64,000 nucleotides of DNA from Actinomadura litoris (GTDB taxonomy: Bacteria > Actinomycetota > Actinomycetes > Streptosporangiales > Streptosporangiaceae): assembly GCF_009733595.1 (NCBI RefSeq), contig NZ_WOFH01000004.1:1-64000 (forward strand). The letters are read 5' to 3'. Made by a program: the position numbers and the translations under genes. The notes under the pieces are model-generated. The model was not told the origin of the DNA, ran no database searches, and worked only from the letters and a program-made list of their open reading frames with translations. This document shows positions 17,119 to 24,972 of the stretch, in pieces (within the stretch, counting starts at the first letter, position 1; the number at the start of each line of letters is the position of its first letter).

Positions 17119-17877
17119 TTATTGCGACGTGTCCCGGCCGCCGGTCAGCTCGGGGATCCGCCCCCGGTAGCGGGCCAGGAGCGCCGCGTTCTCCTCGTCC
17201 CCGCCCGGGACGTTCGCGCTCGTCCAGCGGGGGAGCCGCATACCGCGCGCGGAGGCGAGGTCGTCGAGCTCGGCGAGGACGCGCGACCACGTGTAGGCGG
17301 CGAGGATCGTGGAGACCGCGGCGGTGCGCGGCGCGCCCGCCGGGTGCAGCGCGTCGCCCGGCGGGACGCGCGTGTCCAGCACGATCGCGGCGTGGTCGGC
17401 GAGGCTCGTCGGGGTCCGCGCCGCCGCCTCGCGCGAGGCCCGCGCCGAGGTCACCGCGATGACCGGCACGCCCCGCGCCGCGCACGCCTCCGCGACCTCG
17501 ACCGGGTAGGGGTTGCGGCCGCTGGTGGAGAACACCACCGCGACGTCGGGCGGGGTGGGCGCGGCGGCCTCGACGACGCCCCGCCCGACCCCGCTCTCCC
17601 GCTCGACCCGCGTGCTGCGCAGGGCGTCGTCGAGCGGGAACACGCCGGGATGCCAGATCGGCCGGACCGCGGCGAGCCCGCCCGCGCGGTAGAAGGTCTC
17701 GCAGACCATCGCCAGCGAGTGGCCCGCGCCCGCGACGTGCACGATCCCGTCGGAGGCGACCGACTCCAGCAGCAGCGCGGCGGCCTCGCCGATCGCCGCG
17801 CCGGACACGGAGTCGAGGTCGTCCAGCAGGGTCCGCACCCGGTCGGGGAGCCGCTGCGCGCGGACGGTCTCAGTCAT
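17119..17877 (-). CDS. SIS-domain sugar-phosphate-binding protein (UPF0309-like)
   Basis: 252 residues. The SIS fold is evident from GIVHVAGAGHSLAMVCETFYRAGG (split as GIVHVAGAGHS and CETFYRAGG, residues ~44-67) and VAVVFSTSGRNPYPVEVAEAC (phosphosugar-binding Ser/Thr loop). It resembles the sugar-isomerase-domain/UPF0309 group, which bind or isomerise phosphorylated amino sugars. It is the last gene of a PTS operon: its ATG overlaps the end of the IIA gene by 8 bp. The likely job is isomerisation or deamination of the sugar phosphate delivered by the PTS. The catalytic role is not proven by the sequence, and such proteins can also be non-catalytic sensors. Confidence 0.8.
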   Translation of the reverse strand: MTETVRAQRLPDRVRTLLDDLDSVSGAAIGEAAALLLESVASDGIVHVAGAGHSLAMVCETFYRAGGLAAVRPIWHPGVFPLDDALRSTRVERESGVGRGVVEAAAPTPPDVAVVFSTSGRNPYPVEVAEACAARGVPVIAVTSARASREAAARTPTSLADHAAIVLDTRVPPGDALHPAGAPRTAAVSTILAAYTWSRVLAELDDLASARGMRLPRWTSANVPGGDEENAALLARYRGRIPELTGGRDTSQ

Positions 17878-18307
17878 CGGGCAGCGCCTCCTTCAGCTCG
17901 CGGGCGAGGTCGTCCCGACCGGCGGCCGCGCGGAGCCGGTCGGCCAGGCCGCCCGACAGCGCGCGCGCCAGCGCGGCCAGCGTCCCGACGTGGACGTCGG
18001 GGTCCGGGGTGCAGAACGCCAGCAGCAGGTCCACCGGGTCGTTGTCGGGGTGGCCGAACTCCACCGGCGCGGCCAGCCGGGTCACGCCGACCCCGACGGC
18101 CAGGCCGCCCTCCTCCGGGCGGGCGTGGACGAGCGCCAGCCCCTTCGTCAGCACGATGTAGGGGCCGTTCTCCTCGACCACCCGCACGCACGCCTCCGGG
18201 TAGCCCTCACCCGCCGCGCCCGCATCGACCAGCGCGGACGCCGCGCTGACGACGGCCTCCCGCCAGTCGGCGGCGGCGACGCCGTCGGTCGCCACGGCGA
18301 TCGTCAT
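17870..18307 (-). CDS. PTS EIIA component (fructose/ascorbate type)
   Basis: 145 residues from ATG 18307. It receives the phosphoryl group from HPr and passes it to EIIB. The phosphorylated His is His61 in KGLALVHARPEEG, the classical PTS_EIIA_2 active site; FGHPDNDPVDLLLAFCTPD follows as in the mannitol/fructose/ascorbate class. It overlaps EIIB by 4 bp (ATGA) and the SIS gene by 8 bp, so all are translationally coupled. With an UlaA-like IIC and UlaB-like IIB this is a three-protein ascorbate-class PTS, although the sugar may not be ascorbate, since no UlaD/E/F or UlaG enzymes are nearby. Confidence 0.9.
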   Translation of the reverse strand: MTIAVATDGVAAADWREAVVSAASALVDAGAAGEGYPEACVRVVEENGPYIVLTKGLALVHARPEEGGLAVGVGVTRLAAPVEFGHPDNDPVDLLLAFCTPDPDVHVGTLAALARALSGGLADRLRAAAGRDDLARELKEALPDD

Positions 18308-18606
18308 GACAGCCACCCCTGCTCGGTCAGGCGCTCGCGGAGCTGGACCTCCAGGCCCTCCTTGTCCAGGAAGTCGCTGATCGTGATCACCACCGGCGCC
18401 AGGTCGGCGATCTCGCTGGTGTGCATCCCCTGGCCGATCACCACGTCCGGCGTCATGCCGCGCGCCGTGGACACGTCGGTGTTCTCCACCCGCGCCTCTA
18501 TGCCGAGCGCGCGCAGCGCGTCCTCGGCGGTCATCTTCAGCATCAGGCTGGAGCCCATGCCGACGCCGCAGACCGCGAGGATCTCCAGTTGCCGGTCCAG
18601 TGCCAT
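18304..18606 (-). CDS. PTS EIIB component (ascorbate/UlaB type)
   Basis: 100 residues, normal for a stand-alone IIB. The phosphocysteine loop is LAVCGVGMGSSLMLK with Cys13, the pattern of the ascorbate/galactitol/lactose-like IIB proteins. Rossmann-like strands follow (DVVIGQGMHTSEI, PVVITISDF). It lies 88 bp downstream of IIC and overlaps IIA by 4 bp. It transfers phosphate from IIA His61 to the sugar bound in IIC. Confidence 0.9.
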   Translation of the reverse strand: MALDRQLEILAVCGVGMGSSLMLKMTAEDALRALGIEARVENTDVSTARGMTPDVVIGQGMHTSEIADLAPVVITISDFLDKEGLEVQLRERLTEQGWLS

Positions 18607-18694
18607 ATCGGGTCACTCCTTGTCGGTTTCGTTGACGTTCGGCCGGGCGCCCCGCGAGGTCGCCCCCTCGGGGCGTTCCCGTTCCTTCCGTCTC

Positions 18695-20128
18695 TCAGGC
18701 GTTCGCGGGCGCCTTGTCCCCGCCGGGGGCCGCGCCCTCGGCGACGGCCCTGCGCTTCTCGGCCCGCCCGAGGACGAGCAGGGTCGCGGTCATCGCGACC
18801 AGCGCCACGGCGGGCACCAGCCAGATCGACCCGTCGCCGACGACCGGGTCCACGGCCTTGAGCAGCCACCCGATCGCGTACCAGTCGGGGTCGGCGAGGG
18901 TGGCGAGCTCGGGCGCGGTCCGCTCGTACAGGCCCCAGGTGACCGACTGCCCGATCGCGAGGATCAGCCCCGAGATCACGCCGCCGAGCACCGCCCCGCG
19001 CCAGCCCGCCACGACGTTGCCGAACAGCCCGGCGGCGCCGCCGACGAAGAACAGCATGATCATGGGCGGGGCGAGCGTGAACCAGCCGGCCGCGGCGAAG
19101 ACCGCGAGGCAGACCAGGAACACGCCGGTGGAGGCCACGAAGCCGAGCATCACCGCGGTCGGCGCGACGGGGAAGACGGTCGGCGCGTCCAGCGCGGGAC
19201 GGGTGCCGGGGATCACCTTGTCGCTGAACCCCTTGAACGCCGGGACGATCTCGCCCAGGAACATCCGCACGCCGAACAGCAGGATCGCGATGCCGCCCGC
19301 GAACCGCAGGCCGACCAGCAGCGCCCACACCCACGAGGACAGCTTGGGGTCCATCTCGGCGGAGGCCTTGCCCACCACGGCGTCCTCGGCGAACGCGACC
19401 GCCACCAGCATGATCACCGAGATGATCAGCGCCGTGCTGACGTTGACGTCCTTGAAGAACGAGAGCTGGCGGGGCAGCTTCAGCTTCTCGGTGTCGTGCT
19501 TCTCCCGGCTGCCGAGCGGCCGCGCCGCGTAGCCGGTGATCAGGCAGGACAGCGAACTGGTGTGCGCGTACCCGAACCGGTCGTCGGGCATGACGCGGCG
19601 CATCAGCGGCCGCATCCACAGCGGCTGGACGGTCCAGTACGCGGCGACGAACCCGGCGCCGCACAGCACCAGCGTGAGCTGGTCCTGGCCCGGCGCGATC
19701 GTAACCAGCGACGCGACCGTCACCGTGCTCACCCAGAACATCAGGTGCCCGGTCAGGTACAGGTACCGGGCCGCCGGGAAGAGCCGCACGACCAGCACGT
19801 GCACGAGGAACGCGACGGTGATGACCAGCGCGATCGTCCCGCCCTGGTCGGTCAGGAACTGCGTGAGCGTGTGGTCGGCCTTCGGCGGCGTCGTGCCCAT
19901 CGCGCTGGCCAGCACGGTCTGGAAGCTGGTCAGCCCGCCGGTGAAGACGTCGACGCCGATGAACAGGATCACCACGCCGATCGTCGCGCGCAGCGCGCCG
20001 GCGAACACGTCCTCGAACCGCTTGCGCTGGAGCAGCAGCCCGATGAGCGTGATGAGCCCGATGAGGATGGGCACCTGGCCGAACACGTTGTCGGCCAGGA
20101 AGGTGAGGATGTCCTTGATGACGTCCAT
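18695..20128 (-). CDS. PTS EIIC permease (ascorbate/UlaA-SgaT type)
   Basis: 477 residues, about 11 hydrophobic segments. The UlaA family pattern is clear from the start (DILTFLADNVFGQVPILIGL), through VILFIGVDVFTGGLTSFQ, to FGVRMFLGEIVPAFKGFSDK and the C-terminal WYAIGWLLKAVDPVVGDGS. It imports and phosphorylates a sugar or sugar acid with the IIB/IIA products of the same operon. The GntR/UTRA gene starts the cluster 102 bp upstream on the same strand. The absence of the L-ascorbate catabolic enzymes and the presence of a SIS protein argue for a different substrate, perhaps a pentitol, amino sugar or uncommon hexose. Confidence 0.88.
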   Translation of the reverse strand: MDVIKDILTFLADNVFGQVPILIGLITLIGLLLQRKRFEDVFAGALRATIGVVILFIGVDVFTGGLTSFQTVLASAMGTTPPKADHTLTQFLTDQGGTIALVITVAFLVHVLVVRLFPAARYLYLTGHLMFWVSTVTVASLVTIAPGQDQLTLVLCGAGFVAAYWTVQPLWMRPLMRRVMPDDRFGYAHTSSLSCLITGYAARPLGSREKHDTEKLKLPRQLSFFKDVNVSTALIISVIMLVAVAFAEDAVVGKASAEMDPKLSSWVWALLVGLRFAGGIAILLFGVRMFLGEIVPAFKGFSDKVIPGTRPALDAPTVFPVAPTAVMLGFVASTGVFLVCLAVFAAAGWFTLAPPMIMLFFVGGAAGLFGNVVAGWRGAVLGGVISGLILAIGQSVTWGLYERTAPELATLADPDWYAIGWLLKAVDPVVGDGSIWLVPAVALVAMTATLLVLGRAEKRRAVAEGAAPGGDKAPANA

Positions 20129-20230
20129 GGGTGAATCGCCTCACTTCTCGGGGGTGGGGTCGTGCGCTGTCGCCCCCGTCAGCGCGGTTGGACGGTCGGG
20201 TTCCGGGGCGGGTCGCCGCCGGGACTCCGG

Positions 20231-20962
20231 TCAGTGCGACGGTGGTGTGAGATCGAGTTCCAGGCGGTAGCGGTCGCCGCGGTACAGCGACCGGACGTAT
20301 TCCAGGGGCCGGCCTTCGGCGTCCCTGGTCACCCGCTCGAACAGGAACGCCGGTGTATGCACCGGCACGCCGAGTTCCGCCGCCTCCTCCTCGGTGGTGA
20401 CGGTCGGCTCGATCGTCTCGGTGCCCGAGGCGATCTCGACGCCGTTGCCCCGGAGCAGTTCGTAGAACGACCGGCCCTCCAGGTCCTGCCTGCGCAGGCC
20501 GGGCATCAGCGCCCGGGGCATGTAGAGGGTCTCGATCGCCATCGTGGCCTCGTCGGCGAGCCGGAGCCGCCGAATGGTAAATACCTCTTCCAACGGTGAC
20601 ATGGCCAGGCGCCTGCCGATCCGCGCCCCCGCGGCCTCTGTGCGGAACGACAGGACCCGGCCGCCCGGCCGCATCCCTCTCCTGATCATGTCCTCGGTGA
20701 AGGAGGTCATGGTCAGCGGCACGGCGATCCGGGGTTCGGACACATAGGTTCCGCTCCCGTGCCGCCGGTCGAGCAGGCCCTCGGCGACGAGGCCGTCGAT
20801 GGCCTGCCGCAACGTCGGCCGGGAGACGCCCAGGTCGGCGGCCAGCCGGCGCTCGGACGGAAGGGCGTCGCCGACGTCCATCCCGTCCAGCATCGCCAGC
20901 AGGCGGCGGCGCACCGCCTGCCGTTTCGTGTTCCCGTTCCGGGGCTCACCGGCGGATCGCAA
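20231..20962 (-). CDS. GntR-family regulator with UTRA effector domain
   Basis: 243 residues, the usual size. Residues ~10-75 form the winged helix (LPSERRLAADLGVSRPTLRQ, GLLDRRHGSGTYV); residues ~85-235 are the UTRA (HutC-type) domain that senses a sugar phosphate or related metabolite. Start choice: a TTG at 20962 follows a perfect anti-SD match GGAGGTGA with 5-nt spacing, while the longer frame from ATG 21055 runs through a HrdB-like promoter at 21002-21031 and has no SD. It heads the PTS cluster and probably represses it and itself, released by the phosphorylated sugar. Confidence 0.85.
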   Translation of the reverse strand: MRSAGEPRNGNTKRQAVRRRLLAMLDGMDVGDALPSERRLAADLGVSRPTLRQAIDGLVAEGLLDRRHGSGTYVSEPRIAVPLTMTSFTEDMIRRGMRPGGRVLSFRTEAAGARIGRRLAMSPLEEVFTIRRLRLADEATMAIETLYMPRALMPGLRRQDLEGRSFYELLRGNGVEIASGTETIEPTVTTEEEAAELGVPVHTPAFLFERVTRDAEGRPLEYVRSLYRGDRYRLELDLTPPSH

Positions 20963-21001
20963 CCTGGTCACCTCCCGGATGCGCTGTTCCTGTTCGGGCA
21001 C

Positions 21002-21031
21002 ACGATATGTCCGGTTGTTGCGACTGGTCAA
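21002..21031 (-). promoter_or_regulatory. promoter of the GntR-PTS cluster
   Basis: On the minus strand TTGACC (21031-21026) and TATCGT (21007-21002) are separated by 18 bp, close to the actinobacterial TTGACN / TANNNT consensus. The predicted transcript start is about 20-30 nt before the SD of the TTG start at 20962, which would give a short normal leader. Confidence 0.55.
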
Positions 21032-21146
21032 TACCACTTTGGCGGGTTTTGCCATGGCGTTCGCCGACGCCTCGACCTACCGTCACCGATGATCACCCGA
21101 TGTCCGGCGGAGCGCCGCGCGGGAGGCGCGGCGCGGAGGGGTCGAG

Positions 21147-22472
21147 ATGAGAGCAATCGTGAGGGGCGCGCTGGCACTGGCGCTTCCCCTGGTCATGCCC
21201 ATGGCGTTCGCGGGAGCGGCCCGCGCGGGGGCGGCGCCGCCCGTCCCGGCGGGGTGGCGGCTGCTGGACGCCGAGTCCTTCGACCGGCACCTGGACGACG
21301 CCAAGGTGCCCTGGAAGCCCGACGGCGACGGTCCGTCAAGTCCTTACAACGTCGACATGTACGACAACGACGGCGCCTTCTTCGACACGGTCGGGGGGCC
21401 GGCGTTCCGGACGCAGCTCGCCAAGATGAGCACCTACCGCAAGTCGTTCACCTTCGGCAAGCGCGGCTGGCTCACCGCCGAACTCGCCGCCCGCGACGCC
21501 GACGGCGACGGCCGGCCGGACGCGCCGCCCACGCTCACCTCGCGCGGCGGCGTCGCGCGGCTGGACGAGCCGAGCCACCAGGCGGGCGTCGTCATCCGCT
21601 CGACGCGGGCGCTGCCCGCCGAGTACCGGGTGGAGATGACGCTGCGCGGCCTCGACTTCGGCGGGCAGCGGGGCGGATCGTGGGACTACCCCGACGGCCG
21701 GGTCAACGGCTACTCGCCGGAGGGCTGCAAGACGAACTTCCCGTGGGCCTCGGGCGGCGACTTCGGCCGTCCCGAGTGCCAGTGGGCGGACGTCCGCACC
21801 GACTCCAACGGCTTCTACTACATGTCGATCATGGACTACGGGCGGGTGGCGCCGCACAACAACGTGTTCATCCACGGGCACCGCAAGGTCGCCATGGACG
21901 GCTACAACCGCTACAAGTACACCGGCGCGGGCCTGCGGTACTGCAACCCGGCGACCGGGCAGTACGAGCCCTACTCCGCCGGGACGGGCAACGGCGTCAA
22001 CGCCATCTTCATGACCGACGACCGCCGCTACCCGACGACGCCGGGCACGGAGTACCTGATGGAGAGCCGGTGCGGGCTCGCCAAGGGCGGCGCGATCGTC
22101 TCCACCGTCGACCTCAAGCCGGAGCTGCTGCCCAAGGAGCCCTACCGGTTCGCGGTCGAGCGGCGGAACGGCGCGTACACGATGGAGATGTCGGGCAACT
22201 TCGCGCACGTGGGGAAGGCGACCTTCCGGTACACCCGGTCGTTCGTCCAGGACGGCGAGCCGATCTGGCACTACAACCAGAAGCCCTCCGAGTACGACGG
22301 CCGCTACAACGCCGACTGGACGTGGAAGGGCCCCGGCGGCACGCTCGTCGACCGCGACACCTGGCCCGCCGGGTCCGCCTACCCCGACCACTTCATGATC
22401 GGCGACCCGCACATGAACTTCTACGAGGGGAGCGCCCGGGTGGACGACGTCCGCCTGTACACGCCGAGATAG
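21147..22472 (+). CDS. secreted protein of unknown function, likely carbohydrate-related
   Basis: 441 residues from ATG 21147, SD GGAGGGG. Residues 1-~27 are a Sec signal peptide ending at ARA. The mature part is rich in aromatic residues, Gly and Asp (NVDMYDNDGAFFDTVGG, FGGQRGGSWDYPDGRVNGYS, NGFYYMSIMDYGRVAPHN), and ends with a strand-rich segment FYEGSARVDDVRLYTPR, which resembles the closing strand of concanavalin-A-like/GH16-type jelly rolls. A DADGDGRPD stretch (residues ~116-124) could bind calcium. I cannot see a GH16 ExDxxE catalytic motif, so I leave the function open. It is divergent from the GntR regulator and upstream of a PfkB kinase on the same strand. Confidence 0.75.
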   Translation: MRAIVRGALALALPLVMPMAFAGAARAGAAPPVPAGWRLLDAESFDRHLDDAKVPWKPDGDGPSSPYNVDMYDNDGAFFDTVGGPAFRTQLAKMSTYRKSFTFGKRGWLTAELAARDADGDGRPDAPPTLTSRGGVARLDEPSHQAGVVIRSTRALPAEYRVEMTLRGLDFGGQRGGSWDYPDGRVNGYSPEGCKTNFPWASGGDFGRPECQWADVRTDSNGFYYMSIMDYGRVAPHNNVFIHGHRKVAMDGYNRYKYTGAGLRYCNPATGQYEPYSAGTGNGVNAIFMTDDRRYPTTPGTEYLMESRCGLAKGGAIVSTVDLKPELLPKEPYRFAVERRNGAYTMEMSGNFAHVGKATFRYTRSFVQDGEPIWHYNQKPSEYDGRYNADWTWKGPGGTLVDRDTWPAGSAYPDHFMIGDPHMNFYEGSARVDDVRLYTPR

Positions 22473-22582
22473 CCGCCGCGGGGGAGGCGGCGATCCGGTC
22501 GCGTCGCACGGCGCCGGGTGCGTTCTGTCGGAGGCGGCGGTTATCGTCCGCGAGAACGTTCCAACCACGCCGGGGGGGCACC

Positions 22583-23704
22583 GTGACGCAGACCGTTCCG
22601 GGCCGGCCGCCCGAGCCGCCCCTCACCGATCCCTGCGCCGGGCGGGAGCCGGCGGGCGAGCGCCTGCACGCCGCGGCGGACGCCGCCGGCCCCGCCCTGG
22701 ACGTGTTCCTGTCCGGCCGGGTCTTCATGGACATGATCTTCACCGGGCTGCCGGGCCTGCCGCCGCCCGGCACCGAGATCGTCACCGACGGGCTCGGCTC
22801 GGCGCCCGGCGGCGCCGCCAACATCGCGGTCGCGATGAGCAGGCTCGGCCTGCGCGTCGGGCTGGCGGCGCCGTTCGGCGACGACCTGTTCGGCTCCTAC
22901 CTGTGGCGCACGCTCGCGGAGCAGGAGGGCGTCGACCTCGCGCTGTCGCGCCGCGTCCCCGGATGGCCGACGCCGGTGACGGTGTCGATGGCCTACGACT
23001 CCGACCGCAGCATGGTCACCTACGCGCGGCCCCTTCCCGCGGCGGTGGACGAGTCTATGGGCGCCGCGCCGCCGGCCGCGCGGGCGTGCTTCGTCGACGT
23101 CGACCGCCCGGTGCCCGCCTGGGCCCCCGCGATGCGCGACCGCGGAGCGCTCGTGTTCGCCGACCTCGGCTGGGACCCGACCGGCGCCTGGTCCACCGAG
23201 GTCCTCGACCGGCTCGCCCACGTCGACGTGTTCCTGCCGAACGCGGCCGAGGCGATGGCCTACACCCGCACCGCGACACCGGAGGAGGCGGCGCGCGCGC
23301 TGTCCGCGCGGGTCCCGGTCGTGGTGGTCAAGCGCGGCGGCGACGGCGCCATCGCCCTCGACGCGCGGACGGGGGAGCGCGCCGAGACCGGCGCGCTGCC
23401 GGTCCAGGCGCTGGACGCGACCGGCGCGGGCGACGTGTTCGCCGCCGGGTTCGTGTTCGCCACCCTCGCCGGCCTCCCGCTCGCCGAGCGGCTCCGGTTC
23501 GCCAACCTGTGCGCGGGCCTGTCGGTCCGGCACCGCAGCGGCTCGCTCGGCTCGCCCTGCTGGGGCGAGATCGCCGCGTTCGGCGAGTCGGGCGAGGTCC
23601 CCGAGTCCGTCCTCGCCGACTACGCGTTCGTGGTCCCCTTCATCCCGGCGGCCGCCGACGACACGGTCGTCCGCGCCGAACCGACGCTGCGCCACCAGGC
23701 GTGA
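22583..23704 (+). CDS. PfkB-family carbohydrate kinase
   Basis: 373 residues from GTG 22583. Ribokinase fold: SGRVFMDMIFTGLPGLPPPG, then signature 1 region GSAPGGAANIAVAMSRLGL (residues ~72-90), and signature 2 DATGAGDVFAAGFVFA (278-293) with catalytic base Asp284. A hydrophilic N-terminal extension of about 38 residues is unusual, and a downstream start cannot be excluded. It phosphorylates a sugar or nucleoside; the specificity is unclear. It is near the PTS cluster but on the other strand, so it is not necessarily part of that pathway. A 40-bp perfect palindrome ends the unit. Confidence 0.88.
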   Translation: MTQTVPGRPPEPPLTDPCAGREPAGERLHAAADAAGPALDVFLSGRVFMDMIFTGLPGLPPPGTEIVTDGLGSAPGGAANIAVAMSRLGLRVGLAAPFGDDLFGSYLWRTLAEQEGVDLALSRRVPGWPTPVTVSMAYDSDRSMVTYARPLPAAVDESMGAAPPAARACFVDVDRPVPAWAPAMRDRGALVFADLGWDPTGAWSTEVLDRLAHVDVFLPNAAEAMAYTRTATPEEAARALSARVPVVVVKRGGDGAIALDARTGERAETGALPVQALDATGAGDVFAAGFVFATLAGLPLAERLRFANLCAGLSVRHRSGSLGSPCWGEIAAFGESGEVPESVLADYAFVVPFIPAAADDTVVRAEPTLRHQA

Positions 23705-23719
23705 TCCGGCCGGAAGGCC

Positions 23720-23759
23720 CTGGCACGCCGAAGGCCCGCGCGGGCCTTCGGCGTGCCAG
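23720..23759. terminator. perfect 40-bp palindrome after the PfkB kinase
   Basis: The arms CTGGCACGCCGAAGGCCCGC and its exact reverse complement form a 20-bp perfect stem (a 4-nt loop must open in the centre), starting 16 bp after the stop. Strong intrinsic terminator hairpin without a U-tract. Confidence 0.75.
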
Positions 23760-23914
23760 CACGTCGGGGGAGCGGTGATTCCGGGTCGTCCGTCAGGCCG
23801 GATCCGGCCGTCCGCGTGACCTGGGCCCCCGGGTGGCCCAAGATGGAAGCCATAACAGCGTTACACAAAGATCGTGGTCCCCCGCCGCGCCGCCGCGGTA
23901 GCGAGGAGTAGCCC

Positions 23915-24472
23915 ATGGCCGCCATCGCCCACCGGCCCACCTGGATGACCCGCCTCAACGCGGGCGGTCACCGGACCGGCCTCAACGTGTTCTTCCTGAT
24001 CGTCCTCGGCCACTGGGCCGAGCACCTCGTGCAGGCGTACCAGATCTGGGTGCTCGGCCGGCCCGTCCCGGAGTCGCGGGGGATCCTCGGGCAGTGGTTC
24101 CCGTGGCTGATCAAGTCCGAGGGGCTCCACTACGGCTTCGCGGTGGTGATGCTGGTGGCGTTCATCCTGCTGCGCCCCGGCTTCTCCGGACGGTCGCGGA
24201 CGTGGTGGAACATCGCCCTCGGCATCCAGGTGTGGCACCACTTCGAGCACCTGCTCCTGCTGATCCAGGCGCAGAGCGGCCACAACATCGGCGGCCGCGC
24301 CGTGCCGACGAGCATCATCCAGCTGCTCGTCCCGCGCGTGGAGCTGCACCTGTTCTACAACGCGGTCGTGTTCGCCCCGATGGTGGTCGCGATGCTGCTG
24401 CACCGGCGGGACGCGGCGGCGGCCGGGCCGGGCGGCGCCCGCTCCTGCGACTGCGCGGTCGCCCGCGCATGA
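23915..24472 (+). CDS. histidine-rich polytopic membrane protein, unknown function
   Basis: 185 residues from ATG 23915, SD AGGAG. Four or so hydrophobic segments (FFLIVLGHWAEHLVQAY, FAVVMLVAFILL, NIALGIQVWHHFEHLLLLIQ, FYNAVVFAPMVVAMLL). The helices carry charged or metal-capable residues in regular spacing: His33/Glu36/His37, His72, His108/His109/Glu111/His112, and Glu143/His145. This HxxEH-like repetition inside membrane helices is reminiscent of metal or haem sites in integral membrane enzymes, but I recognise no family. It overlaps the next gene by 4 bp (ATGA). A C-terminal SCDC adds two cysteines. Confidence 0.75.
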   Translation: MAAIAHRPTWMTRLNAGGHRTGLNVFFLIVLGHWAEHLVQAYQIWVLGRPVPESRGILGQWFPWLIKSEGLHYGFAVVMLVAFILLRPGFSGRSRTWWNIALGIQVWHHFEHLLLLIQAQSGHNIGGRAVPTSIIQLLVPRVELHLFYNAVVFAPMVVAMLLHRRDAAAAGPGGARSCDCAVARA

Positions 24473-24972
24473 CGGCCGTCCGGGAGGCGGGCCCGGGGGA
24501 GTGCGGCGCGCCGCCCCGCCGGGCCCCGTCCGGGTTCACGGTCACGGTCGCGACCGCCGCCGCGCTCCTCCTGCTGTTCTTCACGGTCCCGAACGTGAAG
24601 CCGGTCTGGCGGGCGGCGCGCGGCGACGGCGCGCCCGGCGCGTTCACCGCCGCGCGTGTGTCGTGCGTCAGCCATCCCGGGCACGAGGCGTGCTCCTGGT
24701 ACGGCACGTTCACGCCCGCGGGCGGCGGCGGCGCGCGGGAGACGACGATGTACGGCGCCGGACGCGGCGACCTGGCGGCGGGGGAGCGGGTGCCCGCCAT
24801 CGACGTCGGGCGCGCGAGCCGCGTGTACGCGCCGTCGGGGTCGCACGAGTGGATCCCGACCGGGCTCATCCTGCTGGCCGGGGCCGCCCTGCTCTACCCG
24901 CTCGCCCGCCGGGTCAGCGGGCGGGCGCGGCGGGCCGGTGCTCCGGCGAGGTCCGGTATTCCTGCGGGCTGA
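24469..24972 (+). CDS. small membrane protein with extracytoplasmic domain, unknown function
   Basis: 167 residues from ATG 24469, coupled to the preceding His-rich membrane protein by ATGA. TM1 is about residues 24-42 (TVATAAALLLLFFTV), TM2 about 128-146 (WIPTGLILLAGAALLYPLA). Between them is an ~85-residue domain with two cysteines (VSCVSHPGHEACSWYGTF) that could form a disulfide outside the membrane. Its last 59 bp overlap the 3' end of the convergent AraC gene (24914-24972). The two membrane proteins look like one functional unit; I do not recognise either. Confidence 0.7.
   Translation: MTAVREAGPGECGAPPRRAPSGFTVTVATAAALLLLFFTVPNVKPVWRAARGDGAPGAFTAARVSCVSHPGHEACSWYGTFTPAGGGGARETTMYGAGRGDLAAGERVPAIDVGRASRVYAPSGSHEWIPTGLILLAGAALLYPLARRVSGRARRAGAPARSGIPAG

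Noticed and set aside
20963..21055. N-terminal 31 codons of the GntR gene
   Set aside because: They overlap a promoter, lack an SD and are not needed for the HTH; treated as upstream DNA.
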